Positions 8,004 to 13,691 of a stretch of DNA of 21,714 nucleotides are shown piece by piece. Each line of letters opens with the position of its first letter. Position 1 is the first letter of the stretch. A program made the translations under genes and the position numbers. The stretch is from the IMG/VR virus record IMGVR_UViG_3300031963_001036, positions 1 through 21,714 of that record. One strand, given 5' to 3'. This stretch comes from a virus. The notes beneath the pieces are model-generated. The model saw nothing but the letters and a program-made list of their open reading frames with translations, was not told the DNA's origin and made no database searches.

Positions 8004-8491
8004 AAAAAAACCTGAGCGCCTAAAGCTACATTTAACGGCATGGCTTTCATTACCTCTGCATAAGTAGCTGAAGTATGGTAGTCTTCTATTGTGTATTTTT
8101 CGTCTTTTCGTTTGACTACTGGTCTGTATAAAACTGCCATAGCGTTATTCATTGTCGACCAATCACTTAAATACTTCTCAGCATCTATGTACTCACCAAA
8201 TGAAATACTTTCTAACTCAGGAACAAAACCAAACTCTACACCTCCCAACTCAAATCTCTGAATAAGGAATTTATCCTCTCTGAAAATAGCGTTAAACTTC
8301 TCTAGTAGCTCTATAATTGACGTGTATTGAATCTTTAACACATCAGATAAAGGAATCTTGCACAGACAAGCTATCAGCTTTCTAGAAGCAAAGTCTTCAG
8401 AATCATTCTCGTCTTGAATTGACATAAGATACTGATACTGTTCTAAAGTGATATCTGCTAAACTGCTTGGAACGTCTATTGTTACCTTCAT
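7805..8491 (-). CDS. tail assembly chaperone, zero-frame product (G-like)
   Basis: A 228-residue mostly helical protein starting MKVTIDVPSSLADITLEQYQ. The first 160 residues are the part shared by the short and frameshifted products. Codons 161-163 (Val-Phe-Phe) fall on nine consecutive T. After that the zero frame continues for 65 codons with a normal amphipathic helix pattern (GGGINQYINSLKEMLEDLTQ near 199-218), so it does not look like a run-through artefact. The assignment as a gpG-like chaperone rests on the frameshift arrangement and the place between terminase and tail genes. Downstream genes are coupled to the -1 frame rather than to this stop. Confidence 0.66.
   Translation of the reverse strand: MKVTIDVPSSLADITLEQYQYLMSIQDENDSEDFASRKLIACLCKIPLSDVLKIQYTSIIELLEKFNAIFREDKFLIQRFELGGVEFGFVPELESISFGEYIDAEKYLSDWSTMNNAMAVLYRPVVKRKDEKYTIEDYHTSATYAEVMKAMPLNVALGAQVFFWNLKRDLLLATMDYLAEELTEIPQEIIAQHLSLPKDGGGINQYINSLKEMLEDLTQLPLYRSISV
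8002..8010 (-). promoter_or_regulatory. T9 slippery site for -1 frameshift
   Basis: On the minus strand the zero frame reads GTT TTT TTT TGG. This contains the heptamer T TTT TTT in the right register for tandem slippage by one base back; the next codon then becomes TTG GAA and opens the 89-codon frame. A weak GAGGA/TCCTC hairpin is possible about 55 bases downstream, but no strong pseudoknot was found by eye. A homopolymer error in the assembly is the alternative, although both frames look coding beyond the site. Confidence 0.62.
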
Positions 8492-8526
8492 AATTAATTA
8501 ACTTTAATTCGTGTTTTTGTACCTTG

Positions 8527-9690
8527 CTACCTTACGTGGTACTTTCCGTAGTGACTATTTATACCTAAAGTTTCCATTTCATGATACCTGAACGCATCTA
8601 TTGCGTGGTCATTACCTCCTGCTGGTTTGTTTAACCTGACTCCTGTCTTGTCAGTGTCCCAACAATATGACCTAAGCTCTTTAATTAAATTAGTACTGCT
8701 TGACGTTACTAAGTATTCGTTTCGCTGCATGACATCAATACCGTAATTAATCGAATCCTTGCCTTTGGTTACTCCTTTGATGTTTATACCGTAGCGTCTA
8801 ATCTCGTCTATTGATTTAGGCTCTGCGCTATCAGCATAGACTACTACATTCTTAGGTAAGATTTTAGCAATGTCAGAGTTTAGCATTCCTGTACGGTAAG
8901 CAAGTTCGTTTACTATTCGCTGTCCGTTGTGAGTGTAGATTTCTATAATTGAAGTAGGGTCGTTCGTGTATCCAAAGTCTAAACCTATTCCGATAAGCCT
9001 TGCTTCTTTTGGTATTGTGTCTATTGTCTTCCAGTTTGAGAATACAACTCCTTCTAACATTCCTACCTGACCCTCACCATATACCAACCACCAATTGCGC
9101 CAGTAAGAAGATGTCTCAGCTTTGAGCTTGTTCTTTTCTATTTGGTCTACTATGGATTTGTCTAAGGCTTCGTTGTCCTTGTATGTTAGAATTATAAAGT
9201 CAGCGTCAGGTTCGTCTTTTAGTTCGGTATGCACCCAAAATTCATTTGCTGGGTTAAAGTCTAAGAATATCTCTTTACGTGTACGGATGGAAAGCTCATT
9301 GTAAGATTCAAACGTTACGTTGTTACACTCATTGATGTACAGGATGTCTCTCCTTGCTCCTCTAAGTTTGCTTGAATCGTCTGCACTAAAGAACTCAATG
9401 AATGAACCGTTAGCAAATTCGTATTTGAGTAACGTCTTATTAAAGTTGGATTCAAAGAACCTACCAGTCCACTTCATTATCTTTTCAAAGTCTCTAAGCG
9501 CACCTCTTCGTAGATGCGGAATAGATTCTGCTACTATGCTTATTTCCATTCCTGAAGTCCTAGCAGCTTTGTCTATGAGTACAGGAATAATTCCAAACGT
9601 TTTCCCAGCACTTGTTCCACCTTGAATTATCTTTATGCGTTTTTCTAGCTTATAGATTTTCCTTATCGCTGTCGTTATCTTTAAACTCAT
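8527..9690 (-). CDS. terL: terminase large subunit
   Basis: The DNA-packaging motor ATPase and nuclease, 387 residues, close to the PBSX-type family. The ATPase domain shows Walker A GGTSAGKT (24-31) and Walker B ILYINE (116-121, catalytic Glu121). The C-terminal RNase H-like nuclease shows GLDFGYTNDP (236-245, Asp238), VVYADSAEP (283-291, Asp287) and DHAIDAFRY (361-369) as the expected acidic residues. The length is slightly short for the family but all key motifs are present. The start overlaps the small subunit gene by 41 bases. The portal gene that normally follows is not found here; the next gene is the tail chaperone pair. Confidence 0.95.
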   Translation of the reverse strand: MSLKITTAIRKIYKLEKRIKIIQGGTSAGKTFGIIPVLIDKAARTSGMEISIVAESIPHLRRGALRDFEKIMKWTGRFFESNFNKTLLKYEFANGSFIEFFSADDSSKLRGARRDILYINECNNVTFESYNELSIRTRKEIFLDFNPANEFWVHTELKDEPDADFIILTYKDNEALDKSIVDQIEKNKLKAETSSYWRNWWLVYGEGQVGMLEGVVFSNWKTIDTIPKEARLIGIGLDFGYTNDPTSIIEIYTHNGQRIVNELAYRTGMLNSDIAKILPKNVVVYADSAEPKSIDEIRRYGINIKGVTKGKDSINYGIDVMQRNEYLVTSSSTNLIKELRSYCWDTDKTGVRLNKPAGGNDHAIDAFRYHEMETLGINSHYGKYHVR

Positions 9691-10105
9691 TCAGATTGAA
9701 TAATGGCTGTTCTATGTTCGTGTTTTCTACCTGTTCTTTTAGGTTGTTTAAACGCTGTGTAATTGATGCGTTGTACTGTCCTACCATACCTCCTGAGATT
9801 TGGTCGTTACGGATTTCTCTTCTTATGTGCGTACAGATGGTACAAAAATCTTCGTATGCGTTCTTCTGATTATCGAAATAATGATTAACACTTAGGTCAA
9901 ACTTTTGCCAACAGTAGACTTCAAAGCCTTCCATTGTAAGAGGACATTCTAAAGGTTCAGGAACCATGTCTCCTGTTCTATGAGATAGTGTGTATTTGTA
10001 TCTAGGGTTTTCCTTTACATACTTTTTGTATGCTTTGAATATTTCGTGTAGTTGTTCAGGTGACTCTATCTTTCTAGGTCTTCCTTTTTTCTTTTTTTCT
10101 TCCAT
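9650..10105 (-). CDS. terminase small subunit
   Basis: A 151-residue DNA-recognition subunit of the packaging motor, of the gp3-like kind. It begins with a very basic stretch followed by GRPRKIESPEQLHEIFKAY (8-26), then has a PLTMEGFEVYCW segment (55-66), consistent with the helix-turn-helix part of gp3-like small terminases. The end is acidic (FKDNDSDKEN). The position directly before, and overlapping, the large subunit supports the call strongly. Its ATG overlaps the TAA of the gene before (TAATG). Confidence 0.85.
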   Translation of the reverse strand: MEEKKKKGRPRKIESPEQLHEIFKAYKKYVKENPRYKYTLSHRTGDMVPEPLECPLTMEGFEVYCWQKFDLSVNHYFDNQKNAYEDFCTICTHIRREIRNDQISGGMVGQYNASITQRLNNLKEQVENTNIEQPLFNLNEFKDNDSDKENL

Positions 10106-10317
10106 TAGTTGTTCGTGTTTATGAAGTGACTTGTCATTGGTACAAAGTAAACGGTTTCATCCGTCTTCTCTACAAGTGGTGAATAGATTACAGGATAACC
10201 CATGTATTCGTTAATATCTCCAGCTTTTTCTAGGTTTGCTTTGCCTATTACAAAACAGTAACCATCATATTGAGCTAGTATGTGTTCTATTATCTCTTGT
10301 AGTTGTTCCTCAAACAT
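10105..10317 (-). CDS. small acidic hypothetical protein before terminase
   Basis: A 70-residue protein with an N-terminal amphipathic helix (EEQLQEIIEHILAQY) and then short strands (YCFVIGK, PVIYSPLV, VYFVPMTSHF). No family is recognised. It is acidic and has no membrane segment. The TAATG junction with the small terminase gene and the two-base gap to the preceding tiny gene place it in the head of the late operon, so a packaging-related role is possible but unproven. Confidence 0.65.
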   Translation of the reverse strand: MFEEQLQEIIEHILAQYDGYCFVIGKANLEKAGDINEYMGYPVIYSPLVEKTDETVYFVPMTSHFINTNN

Positions 10318-10319
10318 TT

Positions 10320-10460
10320 TTATTCTTCAGGGTTTAATCTTTCAAATGCAGTGTCTTTAAAAAACCAATACCGTACATGGTCTTTAGCTCTTAGGGTTGT
10401 TCTCTTTTCCCTATGTAACTTGTCTATGTTCGTCTTTCTGTAGTCTTTATAGGTTATCAT
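10320..10460 (-). CDS. tiny basic protein (46 residues)
   Basis: An open frame that fills the only gap in this stretch of the late operon. It starts MITYKDYRKTNIDKLHREKR and ends in FERLNPEE; it is strongly basic in the first half, with many Arg and Lys. The start lies 14 bases inside the end of the gene before it, and the stop is two bases before the next ATG, so the spacing is the same compact style as its neighbours. No family is recognised. Nucleic-acid binding is possible from charge alone. Confidence 0.55.
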   Translation of the reverse strand: MITYKDYRKTNIDKLHREKRTTLRAKDHVRYWFFKDTAFERLNPEE

Positions 10461-10863
10461 ATTGGTCATAAACTTTACGTAGCTTATTCAAGTAGTTAGC
10501 CCAACACGATGAACACGTTGATGGCTCATTTCTTTCTTGGAAGATACGGTTGTATATCTTTAATAACTGTTTTTGTTGAGTTGGTTTTATTCTCTCTGTC
10601 ATTGTGAGGAAAAATTCATGCAGATATTGGTGTTCGTCTTCCTCTAGGCACAATGGTTTCTTGTATGGGAACAACTCGTTTAACTTTGCTTTACGCTCAT
10701 CACATCCGCAGTCTTCTCCTAGAATCCATTTAGCTACCTTTGCTATTCCTGTAGCCTCTAGTACTTTCTCTACTGTGTCTCCTAATCCTTGTGGTTCGGG
10801 TTTCTGTACTTGAGCAGCTTGAATTTCTGCCTTAGTACGTCTTTTTCGTTTTTTCTTCTCCAT
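10447..10863 (-). CDS. Cys-containing basic protein of the late operon
   Basis: A 138-residue protein with a Lys/Arg-rich N-terminus (EKKKRKRRTKAE, 2-13), a proline-containing linker, and then a helix (VEKVLEATGIAKVAKWIL, 31-48). A DCGCDERKAKLNELFPYKK segment (51-69) follows. Cysteines at 52, 54, 72, 117 and 120 (CSSC motif near the end) could form a metal site. I know the CGCDxRK pattern from other Bacteroidota phages, where it is also unassigned. It sits between the sigma-like gene and the terminase genes, six bases after the former, so it may act in late transcription or packaging; this is inference. Confidence 0.68.
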   Translation of the reverse strand: MEKKKRKRRTKAEIQAAQVQKPEPQGLGDTVEKVLEATGIAKVAKWILGEDCGCDERKAKLNELFPYKKPLCLEEDEHQYLHEFFLTMTERIKPTQQKQLLKIYNRIFQERNEPSTCSSCWANYLNKLRKVYDQYDNL

Positions 10864-10868
10864 TGGTT

Positions 10869-11411
10869 TTATTTTATTAAGTGATAGTCTTTATTCAGAT
10901 AATCCTCGTAATGCTCTCCTACGTTCTCTTTTAGCCTTGTTTTGCAGTTTTTAAGTGAGTTGAATATAGAAGATAGTGAAATGTTTGCTCCTTTGCTTAT
11001 GTCTCTCATAGAGTCCGAGCTGGTAGAGTATAAACTAAACAGCAGTTGGTCATATTCATGCCATGAGTTAATCTCTCTTTTTATTTTAGTAGTTAAAATA
11101 TCGTAAGATTCGTGTTTCTGTTGGTCAATCTCCTCATAAGATAAATTTCTAATCTCGTCAATGTCTACTTTACAATACTTGTTCTTCTGCTTGACGTATG
11201 TAAGATAAGTGTTTTTTAAACTTATCCAAATGTAAGCTCGGTTAGGTTCACCAGCTTCTGTAATGCACTTGCTACCTGAGTTACTGTCGTAGAAACGTAC
11301 GTACATTTCCTGTACAATGTCTTCAGCAAAGTTAGATTCGCCAAATGAACGGACAATGTCTACCCATTCTTTGTGATATCTGCATAATATATCTGACCAT
11401 TTGTTACTCAT
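10869..11411 (-). CDS. phage sigma-70-like (ECF-type) transcription factor
   Basis: A 180-residue protein with the two-domain layout of small sigma factors. Residues about 12-75 match region 2: an initial helix (WVDIVRSFGESNFAEDIVQEMYVRFYD pattern, with the usual ED-IVQEM core) and a second helix ending in LTYVKQK. Residues about 110-165 match region 4, with a helix-turn-helix around MRDISKGANISLSSIFNSLK (135-154). It would bind core RNA polymerase and direct it to phage promoters. As the first gene of the block that includes all virion genes, it is a good candidate for the late-gene activator. Similarity is remote and by pattern; a terminase-linked regulator without core binding is an alternative. 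Confidence 0.72.
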   Translation of the reverse strand: MSNKWSDILCRYHKEWVDIVRSFGESNFAEDIVQEMYVRFYDSNSGSKCITEAGEPNRAYIWISLKNTYLTYVKQKNKYCKVDIDEIRNLSYEEIDQQKHESYDILTTKIKREINSWHEYDQLLFSLYSTSSDSMRDISKGANISLSSIFNSLKNCKTRLKENVGEHYEDYLNKDYHLIK

Positions 11412-11419
11412 GCGTTTAG

Positions 11420-11461
11420 TTTACAGTGTAAATATAGGCTAAAAAAATAATCCCCCGACAA
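11420..11461 (-). promoter_or_regulatory. putative promoter and palindromic operator of the sigma-like gene
   Basis: On the minus strand a TTG (11461-11459) is followed after 22 bases by TATATTTA (11436-11429). This is a near match to the Bacteroidota TTG-N(17-23)-TAnnTTTG promoter, with the last base deviating. A perfect palindrome TTTACA-C-TGTAAA (11432-11420) overlaps the -7 box and the likely start site, 8 bases before the ATG, and could bind a dimeric repressor. The TTG lies in the loop of the upstream terminator hairpin, so terminator and promoter share DNA. No second copy of the palindrome was seen. Confidence 0.5.
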
Positions 11462-11474
11462 TATGACGAGGGAT
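11441..11474 (-). terminator. intrinsic terminator at the early/late boundary
   Basis: Minus-strand RNA forms AUCCCUCG (11474-11467), a nine-base loop and CGGGGGAU (11457-11450), an eight-pair stem with one U-G pair, followed by UAUUUUUUU. It lies just after the stop of the 71-residue gene and before the sigma-like gene, so it should end the early transcript. Confidence 0.85.
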
Positions 11475-11479
11475 ATAGT

Positions 11480-11695
11480 TTAACGGTTGTATGTTAATTG
11501 CATCTCAGTACATACATAACGCTCTATCTTTTTGAGTGTATCAATTGATACTGGCTTTTTAGATAAGAATCTGTCTATGTTGTACTGGTGCATTTTTACT
11601 CCTGTTGACTTTATGTCTTTTACTACTTGGTTTCGTGTTTTCGTCAGTAGTATCATACTCAAGTCTTTTCTTAACTGTTCGTCTTTTATATACAT
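11480..11695 (-). CDS. small putative helix-turn-helix protein
   Basis: A 71-residue helical protein. The stretch from about residue 20 to 60 (TRNQVVKDIKSTGVKMHQYN, then a DRFLSKKPVSIDTLKKIERY pattern) has the spacing of a Cro/CI-like DNA-binding fold: a helix, a turn at Gly32, a second helix, then the typical SIDTLKKIE helix of repressor-like proteins. The call is by pattern only. It is the last gene before the strong terminator and immediately before the palindromic operator of the sigma-like gene, so a local regulator of the early-to-late switch is a reasonable guess. It follows the 82-residue gene by one base. Confidence 0.6.
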   Translation of the reverse strand: MYIKDEQLRKDLSMILLTKTRNQVVKDIKSTGVKMHQYNIDRFLSKKPVSIDTLKKIERYVCTEMQLTYNR

Positions 11696-11696
11696 A

Positions 11697-11945
11697 TCAG
11701 AACGGCAAGTCGTTTAACTCTTGTAGCTTCTCAGATGTGTTTTTAAGAGTTGTAGTTACGTTGTCTTTGTTGTATGGTTCTTGAAGACTTACAGAAAAGT
11801 ATTTCTCTCCGCTTTTAGCTTCGTTAACCCACATAGATACCTCTATCTCTGTACCACCCCAGTTAATCTTCCCTCTGTAGTCAGGATGTTTCTCATTCGT
11901 CTTTTGCTTGTTTTTAAAGATTGCTCCTTTGTTTACTTTTTCCAT
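11697..11945 (-). CDS. DUF736-like small protein with SSB-type C-terminal tip
   Basis: An 82-residue protein with the pattern GAIFKNKQKTNEKHPDYRG (8-26), a strand pair (TEIEVSMWVNEA, GEKYFSVSLQEP), a short charged linker, and the end LNDLPF. The first 55 residues resemble DUF736-type or OB-like phage proteins. The acidic-hydrophobic tip DLPF is like the C-terminal tail of single-strand-binding proteins, which recruits replication partners. An SSB-like or SSB-mimicking role is therefore suggested, not shown. The A-rich leader before the ATG and the gene-free 200-base stretch upstream suggest its own promoter region. Confidence 0.62.
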   Translation of the reverse strand: MEKVNKGAIFKNKQKTNEKHPDYRGKINWGGTEIEVSMWVNEAKSGEKYFSVSLQEPYNKDNVTTTLKNTSEKLQELNDLPF

Positions 11946-12030
11946 TTGTATTTGTTTTTATTTGATTACTAAATCGGTTTTTAAGCGTTTAACCTTAAAT
12001 TATTTTCTGTTTTTAATGCTACACCCTTAA

Positions 12031-12059
12031 AGGTATAAATTATCCGTGTTTCTATACCT
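12031..12059. repeat. inverted repeat AGGTATA / TATACCT
   Basis: A perfect seven-base inverted repeat with a 15-base loop. It is not followed by a T-run on either strand, so it is not a typical terminator. A related GGTATAAA word recurs at 12073-12080. Operator or RNA hairpin are both possible. Confidence 0.6.
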
Positions 12060-12078
12060 GAGTACCTTGTCGGGTATA

Positions 12079-12144
12079 AAGTAGGCAACTCAAAAGGTAG
12101 TTGTTTATTACCTCTGCTAGAACTCCAACACTCGCTGCCTACTT
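12079..12144. repeat. long-range inverted repeat AAGTAGGCA / TGCCTACTT
   Basis: A perfect nine-base inverted repeat enclosing 48 bases, in which AGGTA/TACCT (12095-12099 and 12109-12113) can form an inner hairpin, with AACT/AGTT as an alternative. The 66-base size and closed ends recall a tRNA, but no T-arm or anticodon arm is present on either strand. It begins three bases after the stop of the preceding gene. It could be a processed or regulatory RNA structure. Confidence 0.6.
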
Positions 12145-12146
12145 AG

Positions 12147-12368
12147 TTAATCAAAACTTAAATTATCTTCACTTCTCAACTCATGCAGTTTATCTCTTGC
12201 CTCATCTAGTGCCTTGTAAGCATCTTCAGATAAGTTTTCGTGTTTTAGTCTGTTGCGTAAATACTGGTCTAGTTCCCATGCTAATAAATACCACTTCATG
12301 CCGTTAAGACACATCTCCATTTCTTCCTTGTCTTCGATACTGTCAAATTCTATTATTACTTTTGCCAT
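12147..12368 (-). CDS. small conserved-looking phage protein (73 residues)
   Basis: A protein starting MAKVIIEFDSIEDKEEME, with an initial strand, then an acidic helix containing LNGMKWYLLAWELDQYLRNR (21-40), and a second helix rich in E and D. The pattern (VIIEFD, CLNG, W-LDQYLRN) is one I know from phage proteins of Gram-positive and Bacteroidota hosts, where it has no assigned function. The ATG at 12368 was chosen, one base after the stop of the preceding gene; upstream in-frame codons would overlap that gene. Confidence 0.72.
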   Translation of the reverse strand: MAKVIIEFDSIEDKEEMEMCLNGMKWYLLAWELDQYLRNRLKHENLSEDAYKALDEARDKLHELRSEDNLSFD

Positions 12369-12369
12369 T

Positions 12370-12642
12370 CTATTTTGATTTAAAGGTTTCTTCGTAATAT
12401 GGTATACCAAACCTTTCTACCTCTTCTTTTCGAGTAAAGCTAATAGGAATTAAATTATGTTCAAACCTATCACATAATGCTTGATAATAAGTCTCCATTA
12501 TCTGCACTTTCTCCATTTCAAGTTTAGATTCTGCATCTGATATACAAAGTTTTAAACAGTTAATTAATGGTGTAGCGTGTTCTTCACATATTTCAAGTGT
12601 CGATTGTAACCAATCAATATGTTCTTGCATTGCTGTTTTCAT
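12370..12642 (-). CDS. small phage protein, member 3 of a tandem paralogue set
   Basis: A 90-residue protein: an N-terminal helix (MKTAMQEHIDWLQSTLEI), a middle helix with the recognisable KLEMEKVQIMETYYQ (59-73) and the C-terminal tag PYYEETFKSK. The middle (EMEKxQI) and the end (YY-ET-KS) match the next gene upstream (MEKEQI, YYNETYKS), so the two arose by duplication. The join to the next gene also looks alike (ATCAAAATAGAATG versus ATCAGAATAAGATG). Function unknown; the family is common in Bacteroidota phages. Start chosen one base after the preceding stop. Confidence 0.7.
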   Translation of the reverse strand: MKTAMQEHIDWLQSTLEICEEHATPLINCLKLCISDAESKLEMEKVQIMETYYQALCDRFEHNLIPISFTRKEEVERFGIPYYEETFKSK

Positions 12643-12643
12643 C

Positions 12644-12880
12644 TTATTCTGATTTATAGGTTTCGTTGTAGTACATTTCACCCGTAAAAGTGTAAGCATA
12701 TGTAACGCAACTGCCTGAATTACTTTTTGTTCTTTTCTTATCGCCGTGTGCCTCAATTATTTGCTCTTTCTCCATTTCTTTGGCTTCTTCAATCATTTCA
12801 ATTTCTTCTTGCCAAAAATCAACTCCATTTTCTTTTAATTTATCAACCAACCAATCTACTGCTGTTAACTGTTTTTCCAT
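12644..12880 (-). CDS. small phage protein, member 2 of a tandem paralogue set
   Basis: A 78-residue protein starting MEKQLTAVDWLVDKLKENG, then an acidic helix with AKEMEKEQIIEAHGDKK and the ending MYYNETYKSE. The MEKQLTAVxWL start and the MEKEQII-A-H core are familiar as a widespread Bacteroidota phage family without known function. The ATG at 12880 gives the start shared with the family; another ATG three codons up is possible. It overlaps the end of the preceding gene by 16 bases. Confidence 0.72.
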   Translation of the reverse strand: MEKQLTAVDWLVDKLKENGVDFWQEEIEMIEEAKEMEKEQIIEAHGDKKRTKSNSGSCVTYAYTFTGEMYYNETYKSE

Positions 12881-13026
12881 TCCTTCCATGTGTCAAAGTC
12901 TTTTATTTTTTCTAATTGTTCTTGTTCTATTTCTTTCGCTTGTTGGATTTTATTCTTTAAAAAACCCCCCATATTATTAAGTCCTATTTCATTTTCAAGC
13001 CATTCAACTGCGCTTATTTGTTCCAT
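12865..13026 (-). CDS. small phage protein, member 1 of a tandem paralogue set
   Basis: A 53-residue protein starting MEQISAVEWLENEIGLN, followed by KIQQAKEIEQEQLEKIKDF. It matches the start (ME-Q-x-AVxWL) and the core (A-E-E-EQ) of the next gene, but lacks the YYNETYKS ending and stops early in KEWKNS, so it looks like a shortened paralogue. The ATG at 13026 was chosen from this alignment; it overlaps the end of the exonuclease gene by 13 bases. Function unknown. Confidence 0.66.
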   Translation of the reverse strand: MEQISAVEWLENEIGLNNMGGFLKNKIQQAKEIEQEQLEKIKDFDTWKEWKNS

Positions 13027-13691
13027 AGTTCTGTGTAATATTCTCGGCATTGTTCTACTCGTTCCTTTATTTGCCATATAGCGTGTTCGTCTTTTTCTAC
13101 CAAGAACGCTTTTACTCGTTTGTCTTTTGGTATGTGGCTAAACTCATGCTGTGAACGTACATCTTGTTCCGTTTCTTCCGATGGCTCAAGTTCTTTCTTT
13201 GCCCATGCTACACGTCTTATCTCATCCAGTACGATATCTTCAGGTGTATCAACTAGACAATAGGCAACAATAGCGTTATGCTTACCAGTCAAATCCATGT
13301 AACCCTGAAGCTGCCAGTAGTAATCTTTGTTTGGCAGTTCATCTTCAAACATTGGGAAAGTAGTGCCATTCCAGCTTGACTTAACGTCTACGATTAATGT
13401 GTCCGTGATTATGTCAGGTGTGCCAGTCAAATGGTCGTTTTCAAAGAACAACTCGTTCTTAAAGACGAAACCTAAATCTAAAGCCTCTTCTGCTAATTCA
13501 ATAGCCATGTCTTCTACTTGGTTTCCTTTGTCTAAGTAACGTGAATTGATTTCTTTCTTTATTCCGTATTTGTGTTCAAGTACAAGCTCTTTAATGTACG
13601 TCTTTGTAGTGGCAGATAGAACCTCCCCTTTTGAACGAGGGGAAGTCATTATCTTACCTATTGCTGAACATCTAATTTTTAAGTCTTTCAT
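13014..13691 (-). CDS. YqaJ-like PD-(D/E)XK exonuclease
   Basis: A 225-residue recombination nuclease expected to resect double-strand ends for the annealing protein encoded just upstream. The PD-(D/E)XK core is visible: a helix with Glu60 (KGNQVEDMAIELAEEA), GTPDII with Asp93 (90-95), the strand LIVDVKSSW with Asp102 and Lys104 (99-107), and YYWQLQGYMDLTG with Gln127/Gln129 (124-136). This arrangement fits lambda-exonuclease/YqaJ-type enzymes. The N-terminal segment IRCSAIGKIM fits the same family. The operon order annealing protein, small protein, exonuclease supports a two-component phage recombination system. Confidence 0.85.
   Translation of the reverse strand: MKDLKIRCSAIGKIMTSPRSKGEVLSATTKTYIKELVLEHKYGIKKEINSRYLDKGNQVEDMAIELAEEALDLGFVFKNELFFENDHLTGTPDIITDTLIVDVKSSWNGTTFPMFEDELPNKDYYWQLQGYMDLTGKHNAIVAYCLVDTPEDIVLDEIRRVAWAKKELEPSEETEQDVRSQHEFSHIPKDKRVKAFLVEKDEHAIWQIKERVEQCREYYTELWNK

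Larger units (their letters stand above)
11946..12146 (-). other. gene-free, structured intergenic stretch
   Basis: About 200 bases without a convincing reading frame on either strand, the longest such gap in the window. It contains two inverted repeats (listed separately) and repeated GGTATAAA-like words. No perfect TAnnTTTG box was found; the closest is TAATTTAT. It could hold the promoter and control region of the two-gene set that follows, a small RNA, or an origin or recombination site. Confidence 0.55.

Noticed and set aside
8002-8010. simple sequencing error in the T-run splitting one gene
   Set aside because: Not excluded, but the zero frame continues 65 protein-like codons and the -1 frame is coupled to the next gene, which fits a programmed shift better.
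12079-12144. tRNA-like element with closed ends and a GGTAG word
   Set aside because: No T-arm (no GTTC-type loop), no anticodon stem and no U8-A9 pattern on either strand; kept only as an inverted repeat.
12370-13026. CRISPR-like or satellite repeat, given the repeated words
   Set aside because: Similarity is at protein level between whole small genes; no regular direct repeats with unique spacers.
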